DNA from: Haliscomenobacter sp965225875
GTDB lineage: Bacteria; Bacteroidota; Bacteroidia; Chitinophagales; Saprospiraceae
Assembly: GCF_965225875.1 (NCBI RefSeq)
Contig: NZ_CBDDBS010000003.1
Location: forward strand, 2,418,001 to 2,482,000
Reading direction: 5' to 3'
Length of the DNA stretch: 64,000 bases
A program made the position numbers and the translations under genes. Under the pieces are notes generated by a model. It saw nothing but the letters and a program-made list of their open reading frames with translations. It did no database searches and was not told the DNA's origin. The first letter of the stretch is position 1; each line of letters starts with the position of its first letter. This document shows, piece by piece, positions 53,406-62,104 of the stretch.

Positions 53406-54392
53406 TTATTTCAGGCTAAAGTTAGTTTCATCCACAAGTTTATTTTTGTTAAAAATGTACACATTATAGGTTCCTTTTGCCATTTTATCATCTAATTTTA
53501 AGGAAAGGCAAGTGTTGATGGGGTCGCCTTTATATTCAATTTTATGATCAGCTGAAGACTCCATGACCGAGTTATCGGGCAATCTAATAATACCATGTGA
53601 AGCGTCCTTAAAAAGGGCTTTGGATGTTTCGTGTACAATTCGAATCTGGAAAACCTCGGCGCGCAAGGTATTGTCTTTATTCGGTATAACATCAAAACAC
53701 ATGGTGATTTTCTCTATTTTTTTGGCCTTTACAGTTTCCTTGTTTTTTTCTGTATTTTGAATCAGCCTAACTTTTAAGTTTTTAATATTCAGTTCTTTAT
53801 AAATTAATTCGTTCTCCAAATTTTTACTTTTCTCCTCGGCCTGCGCTTTTTCAGTAGACAGTTTGGCTATTTCTTCTTTATGTATTTCAGCTTCTTGGAC
53901 AACAGCATTTTTCTCTTGTTTGAGTCGCGTATTTTCATTATAGATTTTAGTGTTTTCTGCCTTTATTTGCTGATTGCTAGCTAAAATTTTCTCGTTTTCT
54001 GCTTTAAGCTGATTGATTTGTTCAATATAGACTTTAGAAAGTGCTGTCATTTTTCTAACCTCTTTATTAATCGCTGCGGTATCCCTACCTGCCCGAATCA
54101 TCTTGATGATTTTGTCCTTTTGGTCTGTAATCAATAGTTTTTGGGCTTCTATTTTTTGGTTAAGTTCTTCGTTTTCGCCTCTCAGTTCGCTTAATTGATT
54201 CAATGATTTGTTGTGATTAACTTCCAAATCCAGAATTTGCATTTCTTGCTCTACATTTTGAGCCTCTAACGATTTTTTATCGTGCGTATGTTCAAGATAA
54301 TACCTCAATAAGAGCAGGTTGCTGCAAAAGAGTAATAACACAAACACTAGGCTTATCCGAAAAGGCCAGTTTGGGCTTTTTTTTTCATTCAT
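53406..54392 (-). CDS. Membrane-anchored coiled-coil protein
   Basis: 328 residues from ATG 54392 (MNEKKSPNWPFRISLVF), preferred to 54461 because the hydrophobic anchor (ISLVFVLLLFCSNLLLLRYY, residues 12-31) then lies near the N-terminus. Residues about 35-215 are a continuous coiled coil (EQEMQILDLEVNHNKSLNQL through EKAQAEEKSKNLENELIYKE). The C-terminal 110 residues are beta-rich (KITMCFDVIPNKDNTLRAEV, DKMAKGTYNVYIFNKNKLVD) and may be a periplasmic sensor or adhesion fold. It is the last gene of the minus-strand cluster, 77 bp after the thrombospondin-repeat gene. No known family is recognised. Confidence 0.75.
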   Translation of the reverse strand: MNEKKSPNWPFRISLVFVLLLFCSNLLLLRYYLEHTHDKKSLEAQNVEQEMQILDLEVNHNKSLNQLSELRGENEELNQKIEAQKLLITDQKDKIIKMIRAGRDTAAINKEVRKMTALSKVYIEQINQLKAENEKILASNQQIKAENTKIYNENTRLKQEKNAVVQEAEIHKEEIAKLSTEKAQAEEKSKNLENELIYKELNIKNLKVRLIQNTEKNKETVKAKKIEKITMCFDVIPNKDNTLRAEVFQIRIVHETSKALFKDASHGIIRLPDNSVMESSADHKIEYKGDPINTCLSLKLDDKMAKGTYNVYIFNKNKLVDETNFSLK

Positions 54393-54469
54393 TATCGATA
54401 ATTTTTCTTGAATGTTTGAATGGCATACCTGAGCCCAAAAACTCAGGTATGCTAAACACAATAAAATCT

Positions 54470-56059
54470 TTAATTTTTCCTCGAATTATATGGCTCTCGA
54501 TCTCTTTTGTCTGGAATACAGTCGCCATCAGTATCTTTACACCCATTTGTACAAGGTCTTCCTTTTTCTTTAGGGCATTGATCAAGGTGGTTGGGGACAC
54601 CGTCGCCGTCATCGTCTGGACAGCCTCTTACATTGTTATGCCCTCCATTTATACATGGGCAATCGTCTTTGCTGCCTATCAAACCATCTTGATCTGGGTC
54701 ATCAGTTTGAACACTTTTGTGATCTGGGCACAAATCAAGGTTATCAGAAATACCATCGTTGTCCTTGTCTGGGCAACCTCTTGCCTTCCGAGTACCTTTA
54801 AGTCCTGGACAAAGGTCTTCACTGTCGGGTACCGAGTCTCCATCTCTATCTAAAATGATTGGACAACCATTTGTCTCAATGGTACCTGGTTTATCAGGAC
54901 ACTTATCAATTTTATCTGCCACACCGTCATCATCTATGTCTGGACAGCCTTTGAGTTTTCCAGCCAGATCTTTACATTCGTCAACTTTGTCCGCGAAACC
55001 ATCGCCATCCGTGTCTGGGCATCCTTTGAGTGTACCAGCTATTTCTTTGCATTCATCATCTTTGTCCGCGAAACCATCTCCATCGCTATCTGGACAACCC
55101 ATGAGTGTACCAACTACATCAATACATTGGTCATCCTTGTCCGCAAAACCATCTCTATCCTTATCTGGGCAACCTTTTAGGGGCCCTGCTTCAGTGGGGC
55201 AGTCATCATCTTTGTCCGCAAAACCATCTCCATCCTTATCTGGGCAACCTTTTAGGGTCCCTGCTTCAGTGGGGCAGCCGTCATCTTTATCAGCAAAACC
55301 ATCTCCATCCTTATCTGGACAACCTTTGAGGGAGCCTGCTTCTGTGGGGCAGTCATCGTCCCCGTCTGCAAAGTTGTCACCATCTTGATTTGGACAGCCG
55401 TTAAGCGGTCCAGCCACAGTAGGGCATAAATCCTTATCCCCAACAAACTTATCTCTATCAGGGTCATTCACCAGTTTGAAGGTCACGCCTGTACCCACCC
55501 AGAGTGCTCCATCTCCAAAGGTCATAAACTTTCGCCCAATTGCATCAAAACGATCATAAAAACCTTGTCGATATGAAAGTTCGATATGATAAGCTAAGTT
55601 CTTTTCGTTGCTCCATTTCAAACCTGCGGTTATGGGTAAGGACAACAAAAACTCATCGATTGATTTATCCCTGAATTTTTCAATGCTTCCAGCAATTGGA
55701 ATTTTCAGGTTTACATCGCCATATGCGAGGGATATACCCGGTTCAAAGAAAGGTTTAAGGTTTTGTTTTTTCCCAAAAAACCAAGGTATGCCAATCGTAA
55801 AGCTATAGAGCCGATTGTGCCCCTGGGGAATTTTCAAGTTTTGATATGAGAGTTGGCTTCTCAATCCAAAAGCTTCAAAAGGCTTATACAATTGAATCCC
55901 AATACCCAAACCTCCATTTTGTTTGCTGAAAAAGGAAGTAGAATCACCTTGGATAGAAGAGAAACTTATTATGGGTCCTAGTTCAAGAGCTTGGCCATGT
56001 AAAAAATTGCTAAATATTGCAATAGTTAAATACAATAAAAATCCATTACATTGTCTCAT
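54470..56059 (-). CDS. Outer-membrane barrel with thrombospondin type-3 (calcium) repeats
   Basis: 529 residues from ATG 56059 (MRQCNGFLLYLTIAIFSNFL signal; cleavage near GQA). Residues about 25-185 look like an eight-stranded outer-membrane barrel (GIGIQLYKPFEAFGLRSQLS, FFEPGISLAYGDVNLKIPI, LAYHIELSYRQGFYDRFD). From about 190 to the end lie at least twelve TSP type-3 repeats of the form D-x-DGDGFADKDDxCP, with a 25-residue unit in the middle (75 bp in DNA). Such repeats bind Ca2+ and form rigid linkers before an OmpA domain. Here no OmpA peptidoglycan-binding domain follows, so the chain ends in repeats. It lies 47 bp after the FHA-trypsin gene. Confidence 0.82.
   Translation of the reverse strand: MRQCNGFLLYLTIAIFSNFLHGQALELGPIISFSSIQGDSTSFFSKQNGGLGIGIQLYKPFEAFGLRSQLSYQNLKIPQGHNRLYSFTIGIPWFFGKKQNLKPFFEPGISLAYGDVNLKIPIAGSIEKFRDKSIDEFLLSLPITAGLKWSNEKNLAYHIELSYRQGFYDRFDAIGRKFMTFGDGALWVGTGVTFKLVNDPDRDKFVGDKDLCPTVAGPLNGCPNQDGDNFADGDDDCPTEAGSLKGCPDKDGDGFADKDDGCPTEAGTLKGCPDKDGDGFADKDDDCPTEAGPLKGCPDKDRDGFADKDDQCIDVVGTLMGCPDSDGDGFADKDDECKEIAGTLKGCPDTDGDGFADKVDECKDLAGKLKGCPDIDDDGVADKIDKCPDKPGTIETNGCPIILDRDGDSVPDSEDLCPGLKGTRKARGCPDKDNDGISDNLDLCPDHKSVQTDDPDQDGLIGSKDDCPCINGGHNNVRGCPDDDGDGVPNHLDQCPKEKGRPCTNGCKDTDGDCIPDKRDREPYNSRKN
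54905..55400. repeat. Tandem 75-bp coding repeats (TSP3 units)
   Basis: The DNA encoding CPDKDGDGFADKDD-type units repeats about every 75 bp with high nucleotide identity, which suggests recent unit duplication and possible copy-number variation. Confidence 0.7.
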
Positions 56060-56105
56060 AAACTCACAATTAAATAACCATATAATCATGTTTTTGCAGG
56101 GTGCT

Positions 56106-57422
56106 CTACTCTTCTGGTTCCTGCGCCCAATCGCCCTCTAAAAATCTTAACAAATAGTTCGATTTGATAGCCATTCCTCGCGAAAGCCCAGCCCATCCAG
56201 CATAGTTAATTCCTACTAATTTCCCTCTACTGTCAAATACGGGAGAACCACTAGATCCTTGCAATGTATTCATTTGATAGCTGATAAAAAACTTACTAGG
56301 CTCTCTTGATATTTGGCCTTTAATACGTTCTGGATTTGATTGACGAGTAACTTTATCATATGCCAGGGTGGTTCCTCCTGGGTAACCTATCATGAATACA
56401 TCTGTTCCGATTTTAGTTTCTTCTGATGAAATATCCGATAAGTTGATGTATGAGAACTTTCCAGGTTGATATGGCAATTCAACATTCAGTTCTGCCAAAT
56501 CAACGTCTTCATTAATAGAGGACGCAGCCAAAGAACAATTGATTCCACCAAAAGCAACTGAAATTTCATCCAATGTCATGTGGTCTTGCAATTGCATCAT
56601 TTGGCCTTTAGGTACAAATTTCATAAAGGCTTTTTGAGTAACAAACAATTCATTATTATAAGAATATAAGTTTGCAGCCTTCTTATAATGATGAATAATT
56701 TCCCGTATAACCCTTGCGAATCTGATAAGTTCTTGATCTTCATTGATTTCCAGATTTCTCTCTTGGCTAAGATCGTTAATTCCAGTCTGATTAATTCTCC
56801 AACTTGGATCAACTACATGTCGATTGGTGATCAATTTTACTTTATTTTTATGTTTAACCAAAAAAGCTGTACCTATGGACATAAAAGGATTCAAGTTTTC
56901 CCGATTAGAATCAATATCAAGATCACCAGTTTTTTTTGACCTGCCGAAAAACATAGTTCTCTGTCCAATAGGAATTTTAAGAAAATAGGCATGCACCAAC
57001 ATCCCTACGCTTTTATCATATTTTGCTGAAATATCTTCCAATCCCATTAGCTGGGGGGCTTCTACAGGCTTTATAGAAGGTCTATTCATAAAAAGATACA
57101 CACTTATTCCAATCAAGACAATGAAAAAAGGTAATGCAATGTGCCACCATTTAATCAAAAAGCCATTTTTTTTTCGTTCAGGAATCATTCGCCAGTCCAA
57201 AACAGCAATTCCAGCAAAACTGATAATATCGCCTCGGGAGACGTTGCGAAAGTCATTTTTAATCATAACTCCGTTGATAAAAGTACCATTGGTACTCTGA
57301 TCATAAAGTACATAAGAGTTATTGTCTCTAACTTCCAATTTAGCATGAAACCTGCTGATATGATCATTATTAGGAAGTTGAATCCGGTTAGAAGGCTCTT
57401 TCCCGATAGTATAAATTTCCAT
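56106..57422 (-). CDS. FHA-TM-trypsin-like serine protease
   Basis: 438 residues. Residues 1-77 are an FHA phospho-threonine-binding domain (GKEPSNRIQL, HISRFHAKLE with Ser23 Arg24 His26, DQSTNGTFING). A transmembrane helix follows at about 94-112. From about 125 a trypsin-like protease begins: His202 in ITNRHVVDP, Asp308 in EDVDLAEL, Ser391 in the GSSGSP motif (389-394), with GTAFLV and LVGINYAG framing the fold. The predicted topology is cytosolic FHA and periplasmic protease. This would allow phosphorylation by the neighbouring kinases to steer an envelope protease. It lies 12 bp after the PP2C gene, in the same unit. Confidence 0.85.
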   Translation of the reverse strand: MEIYTIGKEPSNRIQLPNNDHISRFHAKLEVRDNNSYVLYDQSTNGTFINGVMIKNDFRNVSRGDIISFAGIAVLDWRMIPERKKNGFLIKWWHIALPFFIVLIGISVYLFMNRPSIKPVEAPQLMGLEDISAKYDKSVGMLVHAYFLKIPIGQRTMFFGRSKKTGDLDIDSNRENLNPFMSIGTAFLVKHKNKVKLITNRHVVDPSWRINQTGINDLSQERNLEINEDQELIRFARVIREIIHHYKKAANLYSYNNELFVTQKAFMKFVPKGQMMQLQDHMTLDEISVAFGGINCSLAASSINEDVDLAELNVELPYQPGKFSYINLSDISSEETKIGTDVFMIGYPGGTTLAYDKVTRQSNPERIKGQISREPSKFFISYQMNTLQGSSGSPVFDSRGKLVGINYAGWAGLSRGMAIKSNYLLRFLEGDWAQEPEE

Positions 57423-57434
57423 GTTAGTTGTTTT

Positions 57435-58610
57435 TTATTTGTGATTGGCGGTTGTTTGTTCGTGCTCCGTATATATTTTAGGGAATATATCTTTCTCAAG
57501 AGTCTCAAAAGTTGACGATATATCCATCCATTCATTAGTCAGGGAATCGATCTCTCTGCAATTTCCTTGTGGACATATTTTTTCAAAGTATTTTCCTTGA
57601 ATGTTCTTTAATTCATCTGAAAAACCTTTAATCTCAGAATTGTTCGGTCTTGTTTTTAATACTTCACCACAAAGTATTATGTGATCTTCTAGCATATTGT
57701 ACATTTTCTGTACTTTTTCTTTTTGGACCATTGTGTTTGTAGTAACCTCTTTTTCTTTTTGTGGGGAGACAGTAAAATGCAAATAAATCAATATGCAAAG
57801 AACAATTACACTCAAAGTTAAAACCAATATATTAATCACATTTCCTCTCCCTATAATTCTGGTAGAACTTGAAGTGATTTCCACCACGCCAATTGTCAGG
57901 TTATCGTGTTCCCCCAATTTGCTAGCTCGGCCATTTTGGTCACAGACAGCCAAAACTTCACTTACAATCGCATTGGCATCTTTTCTTTTCTTTACAATAG
58001 ACAGCAAATCATCTTGATCAATCTCCCCATGTATACCATCGGAAGTCAGTAAAAAATAATCCCCTTTTTCATATTGTGTGGAAGATATATCAATCATGAC
58101 CTTATCTCGCACTCCCAAGGCTCGGGTAATCTGATTAGAATCTGGATGAAACCGGGCCCTTTCTTCTTGAAGCTCACCTCTGTCAACCATATTTTGTACA
58201 ATTGAATGATCCTTGGTCTTGAACACCAATTTTCCATTCCGAATATGGTAAATACGGCTATCTCCTACGTGAGCAATTAAAGCTTCACTGGGGGTTAGAA
58301 GCAATGCTGCTACCGTAGTGCCCATACCTCTCAGGTTACTTTCTTTCAGGCTACGCTGGTAAATAATGGTGTTAGCCTTTTGAATCGCTGCGCCAAGAAT
58401 AAAGCTAGAATCTCCTTTTTCCTTTATTGCATCGAATTCATCAAGAATGATTCTAGTAGCAATTTGGGATGCAATCGCCCCCCCTGATGATCCACCTACC
58501 CCATCGCACACTATAATTAATAGTCCAAATTTCGTATCCTTTTTAGCCGCAAAGTCCTGATTTTCAGTTCTTCCTCCTATTAAGGTATCAATGGCAACTT
58601 TATAGTCCAT
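57435..58610 (-). CDS. Membrane PP2C-type Ser/Thr phosphatase
   Basis: 391 residues. The catalytic domain (1-255) has the PPM motifs: RTENQDF, VCDGVGGSSGGAIASQIATR, GMGTTVAALLL, IAHVGDSRIYHIRNGKL, DHSIVQNMVDRGE, YFLLTSDGIHGEID and GEHDNLTIGVVEI; the Asp metal ligands are all present. A transmembrane helix lies near 264-284, followed by a periplasmic tail of about 105 residues containing CPQGNC. It is expected to reverse phosphorylation by the two kinases encoded next to it, 20 bp away. Confidence 0.9.
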   Translation of the reverse strand: MDYKVAIDTLIGGRTENQDFAAKKDTKFGLLIIVCDGVGGSSGGAIASQIATRIILDEFDAIKEKGDSSFILGAAIQKANTIIYQRSLKESNLRGMGTTVAALLLTPSEALIAHVGDSRIYHIRNGKLVFKTKDHSIVQNMVDRGELQEERARFHPDSNQITRALGVRDKVMIDISSTQYEKGDYFLLTSDGIHGEIDQDDLLSIVKKRKDANAIVSEVLAVCDQNGRASKLGEHDNLTIGVVEITSSSTRIIGRGNVINILVLTLSVIVLCILIYLHFTVSPQKEKEVTTNTMVQKEKVQKMYNMLEDHIILCGEVLKTRPNNSEIKGFSDELKNIQGKYFEKICPQGNCREIDSLTNEWMDISSTFETLEKDIFPKIYTEHEQTTANHK

Positions 58611-58629
58611 ATCAAATAAAATTATTCGC

Positions 58630-59583
58630 TTAAATAATTAACATCAAAAATAGGATTAAAAGGATGATTGACACTCCGATAGAAATGATTGTTGCCCAAG
58701 GAAATGGTTCAGTTTCAACCGGGCTCAACAATTCATCAATCTCCTTGATAAAATCCTCTGCTGACTGATAACGTTCTTCTGGTTTCTTTTGAGTAGCCTT
58801 AAGCAACAACTTGTAAATCTTGATGTCCAAGTTAGGGGGTTTAGGTAAAGGTTTTTCTAAAATGGCAGCTCTAGTTTCTTCATCTGTCTCTCCGTCAAAA
58901 GGCAACTTAAACGTGAGTAACTCATATAAAGTGATGCCTACTGCCCATAAATCAGTCCAAGGACCAATTTTGTGATTTTGTACTTGCAATTGTTCTGGTG
59001 CGGCGTATACCAGTGTGCCCAAAAATGTAGCTACTCCTGTTAAGCGCCTTTGATCTGCGGGGGTTTCTCCTTTCTTAGCAATTCCAAAATCCAATATCTT
59101 AATTAACCCATTTCGGCATTGCATTAAGTTAGCAGGCTTAATGTCCCTATGTATAATTATTTCATATTCAGAATGTAATGCCGTAAGCCCTTCTAAAACC
59201 TGGCGAATAATAAACAAAGCTTCATCTAAGGAGAATGGCTCATTATTTCGAGCTCTGTGCTCGATGATATGGTCAAGCGTTTCACCATCCAACCATTCCA
59301 TTACGATATGGTGGTTATTATTTTGAAAAATATATTCATAAACTTCCAATACATTACGATGATACAACTGAATATCGCTTTCTCTTTTAAATCTAGCCTT
59401 GTACATTCGTCGTTCAGCCAAATCCTTGAATAAAACTTTAATGGCTACTTTTTTTTCAGGGTTGCTTTTCCTGAATCCTTGAAAAACCCGACTCATGTTT
59501 CCCCTTTTCGACCCCAAATTTGCATCGAAATAATAAGTATCCATCATGCCTTTTAATTTAATCATTGTAGCCACGTTCTTCAT
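58630..59583 (-). CDS. Tail-anchored Ser/Thr protein kinase
   Basis: 317 residues. The Gly-rich loop is irregular (LGSKRGNMSRVFQG); the ATP-binding Lys is Lys49 in VAIKVL; the catalytic loop is HRDIKPANLMQ (His145 Arg146 Asp147), DFG at 165-167 in ILDFGIAKKG, and APE-like APEQLQVQNHK. The last 24 residues (ATIISIGVSIILLILFLMLI) form a C-terminal membrane anchor with no periplasmic domain. The start overlaps the upstream kinase gene by 4 bp (ATGA), so the two kinases are translationally coupled. Substrates are probably the FHA proteins or the phosphatase of the same cluster. Confidence 0.9.
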   Translation of the reverse strand: MKNVATMIKLKGMMDTYYFDANLGSKRGNMSRVFQGFRKSNPEKKVAIKVLFKDLAERRMYKARFKRESDIQLYHRNVLEVYEYIFQNNNHHIVMEWLDGETLDHIIEHRARNNEPFSLDEALFIIRQVLEGLTALHSEYEIIIHRDIKPANLMQCRNGLIKILDFGIAKKGETPADQRRLTGVATFLGTLVYAAPEQLQVQNHKIGPWTDLWAVGITLYELLTFKLPFDGETDEETRAAILEKPLPKPPNLDIKIYKLLLKATQKKPEERYQSAEDFIKEIDELLSPVETEPFPWATIISIGVSIILLILFLMLII

Positions 59584-60752
59584 CGTTTAGTTTGACCATA
59601 TTGATTGCAATACCTCTTCATAATTCTTTCTAGTTTTTCTGTTCTTTTAAGTTCATATGCCTTTATATAATTCTTACACGCTTGTTCTTTGTCTCCATTT
59701 ACAAGTTTAGTATTTGCTTCTTTAATTAATTTTTGCCATCTCAGCGTGTCGACATCGAGGATATCTTCATTTTTCATAATTGCCAACAGAGGCAAACCTA
59801 TAATGATAATCATGGTGCTAAACAGAATAGAAACCCCAGTCCAAAAGAGGACATTGCTATTGATATTCAAGTACGGTTTAGTCCAAAGTGTTGGCCGTTT
59901 GTCGCTTGGCTTTTCCAAAAATTCTCTCATTTCGGAAATTGACTGAAATCTATTCTTCTGCAGTTTTTGGGTTGCTTTTTGAATTAAAGAAAGAAAAGGC
60001 TCAGGGATTTTGCCACAATCCAATATTGGAGAACTCACTTGTTTATTCATGATTTCGAACTCAGACCCTTGAAAAGGTGGATGGCCACAAAAGATTTCAT
60101 AAATAGTATTCCCAATAGCATAGATGTCTGATGTAGCGTTGATTTTTTCATGTTCACCTCTTATCTGTTCGGGTGGCATGTATTCAAGTGTCCCCAATTG
60201 AACGCCTATATTAGTTTTCTTTCTCTTATCTTTAATTTTAGCTATGCCAAAGTCCATAATTTTTATGACTCCATTGTAACAGAGCATAATATTATCAGGT
60301 TTAATGTCTCGATGATAAACAGGCGGTGCGGCTAGATGGAGATGTTCTACTCCATCTAGAATCGCTTTGATCATTATATTAATCTCTGCTAACGGTAAGT
60401 GCATGTGTGAGTGAATCGATTCTTTGATTCTGTCCTCCAAGGTCACTCCTTCTAACCATTCACTTATAGTATGAAATATCCCTTTATATTCAATGAAGTC
60501 ATAAATTTTCATCAGATTGGGATGGTTCAGTTTGATCTTGGCACTATCTTCAGCTCGGATGATATTATTGATATTACTAGTCAAATCTTTATACATAACC
60601 TTGATCGCAACAAAGCTTCCTACTATAAGTTCGGGTTTATACGAACTAAGTACTAACCCCTTAAATACTTTGCCCGTACCGCCCTCAACAGCAAAAGACT
60701 GAGGATTGAATTGGTATTCACCAGATTCACCTTTAATGATAACTAATGGCAT
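59580..60752 (-). CDS. Membrane Ser/Thr protein kinase with short periplasmic tail
   Basis: 390 residues. Lys51 lies in FVAIKVMYKDL, the catalytic loop is YHRDIKPDNIMLC (His147 Arg148 Asp149), DFG at 167-169 in IMDFGIAK, and PPEQIRGEHEK follows. A transmembrane helix spans about 302-325 and a 65-residue tail with a TPR-like unit (LIKEANTKLVNGDKEQACKN) follows on the periplasmic side. The Gly loop (VEGGTGKVFKG) is closer to standard than in its neighbour. It overlaps the next kinase by 4 bp and lies 11 bp after the FHA gene. Tail length suggests a small sensor or interaction surface. Confidence 0.9.
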   Translation of the reverse strand: MPLVIIKGESGEYQFNPQSFAVEGGTGKVFKGLVLSSYKPELIVGSFVAIKVMYKDLTSNINNIIRAEDSAKIKLNHPNLMKIYDFIEYKGIFHTISEWLEGVTLEDRIKESIHSHMHLPLAEINIMIKAILDGVEHLHLAAPPVYHRDIKPDNIMLCYNGVIKIMDFGIAKIKDKRKKTNIGVQLGTLEYMPPEQIRGEHEKINATSDIYAIGNTIYEIFCGHPPFQGSEFEIMNKQVSSPILDCGKIPEPFLSLIQKATQKLQKNRFQSISEMREFLEKPSDKRPTLWTKPYLNINSNVLFWTGVSILFSTMIIIIGLPLLAIMKNEDILDVDTLRWQKLIKEANTKLVNGDKEQACKNYIKAYELKRTEKLERIMKRYCNQYGQTKR

Positions 60753-60763
60753 ATAGAGTTATT

Positions 60764-61360
60764 TCAGCTACTGATTACTCTTGTTTTGTTAGGTTCTCTT
60801 TCTGAATAATCAGAAGATCCAATATCCTCTAATTGAACAGATTCTAAATCAATGAAATCTGGATCAGTAGTTAGATTTAAGGCTTTTGTATCTATACAAA
60901 GAAAAAGTAGTCGATAATGCCCGATTTTAATTTGATCAAATTGGTTTAGTGATTTGTAGTTGTTACTATGATGTAGATCAAGATCATTTACAGCAGTTCC
61001 ATTATTAGAATTTGTGTCACTGATAATAAAAATCAACTCTTCTTTCTGATTTCCAGTAGCTTCGATCCGTCGAGCATTCAAAATTGCATGCTCAGATGAA
61101 ACTGCTCCTTCTTTCAGTACAATATCATTAGAAGAATCCGAACCTATTTTGTTTTTGCCAATGTAAATTGGCCAAAATTCCCCTGCGGCTTCTTTAGAAT
61201 AGGAAACTAAAAAACCCAGAACTTTACGTTTTGCAGTGGTAGTTAATGATTTAAATTCGGAGCTATCAATGATGGTGTGTTTTTTACTCTGCTCGAAAGT
61301 AGATGAATAATCAGTTGTAACTTCATCGTTTGGGTCAAAAACTTTTGTTGGTGAACTCAT
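60764..61360 (-). CDS. FHA-domain protein
   Basis: A 198-residue cytosolic protein. The FHA fold occupies about 62-160: IYIGKNKIGSDSSNDIVLKE, AVSSEHAILNARRIE (Ser-Glu-His in place of Ser-Arg-His) and ISDTNSNNGTAVND. Flanking N- and C-terminal tails are Ser/Thr-rich (TTDYSSTFEQSKKHTIID; EPNKTRVISS), so it may itself be phosphorylated. It leads the minus-strand unit, 11 bp before the first kinase. It likely serves as the cytosolic reader or adaptor of the phospho-relay. Confidence 0.87.
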   Translation of the reverse strand: MSSPTKVFDPNDEVTTDYSSTFEQSKKHTIIDSSEFKSLTTTAKRKVLGFLVSYSKEAAGEFWPIYIGKNKIGSDSSNDIVLKEGAVSSEHAILNARRIEATGNQKEELIFIISDTNSNNGTAVNDLDLHHSNNYKSLNQFDQIKIGHYRLLFLCIDTKALNLTTDPDFIDLESVQLEDIGSSDYSEREPNKTRVISS

Positions 61361-62104
61361 AATATAGATTTTAATGTTTATACTTAGGTGATGCTATGCG
61401 CATTTTTTAGAATTTACCACTTGAGTGGTATTAAGCAATAATTTCTAAATAGCTTCATTGTTGTCTGTGATTTTAAAAAACTTTAATTCTATTCAAAAAC
61501 TCATTTTCGTACTAATACAACTTCAGAATCAATAACAACACAAAAGCTATCTACCTAAAATATGATATCCTATTTAGGATGGTGACATTACAATGCAAAT
61601 ATAATTAATTCTTCTTTACCAAGACTATTGGAAACGTTTTTTTTATTATTTTCTAAGTTCGCGCTTTTTTCTGAATGGACATCGCCGTTCTTTGACAAAT
61701 TTGTATAGACCTTACACGCAAAAACTGTTTCAAGTCCAATTTCGAGGCGTTATCAAAACAATCCAAAAAACTCCCTTCCATCGCCACAAAAACCACCACA
61801 CCCGTGTCCTAGTTCTATTCAAAATCCTCCGAAAAAAAAATACCTTCCTGCACCGGCATTTCTAGTACTAGCAAATACGGCAACACACGGCGGAGCCAAC
61901 AATGGCTCAATGCATTTACCAACATCAGTTGTCACCAAATCGTACCTAGGCCAAAATTTTCAACGAGCCGCTACTCTCAACCTTGGCTAACATCGAACCG
62001 TGAAACAAAGATTTCTCCAACCAAGCCTTACAGCCACTATTTACACTCACCAAATAACCATAAATACCTAAATTGGGGCAAAATCCAATCAATTCCAACA
62101 CCAA
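61361..62104. other. 744-bp gene-free AT-rich gap
   Basis: This gap separates the divergent FHA gene and permease gene. I see no credible gene in it. A minus-strand -7-like box, CAAATATA on the plus strand (61596-61603, i.e. TATATTTG on the minus strand), has a TTG 16 bp further upstream and lies about 235 bp before the FHA start. It is a weak promoter candidate. Confidence 0.35.

Noticed and set aside
54759..55388. Ser/Leu-rich repetitive frame opposite the TSP3 gene
   Set aside because: It is the complement of the 75-bp calcium-repeat units and has no independent signal.
53406..61360. Type VI secretion post-translational control module
   Set aside because: Kinase, PP2C and FHA are shared with such modules, but no tss structural gene is visible, and the trypsin, TSP3 barrel and MoxR partners do not fit.
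61361..62104. Hidden gene in the 744-bp gap
   Set aside because: Only short frames of unlikely composition were found; nothing resembled a protein family or a tRNA.
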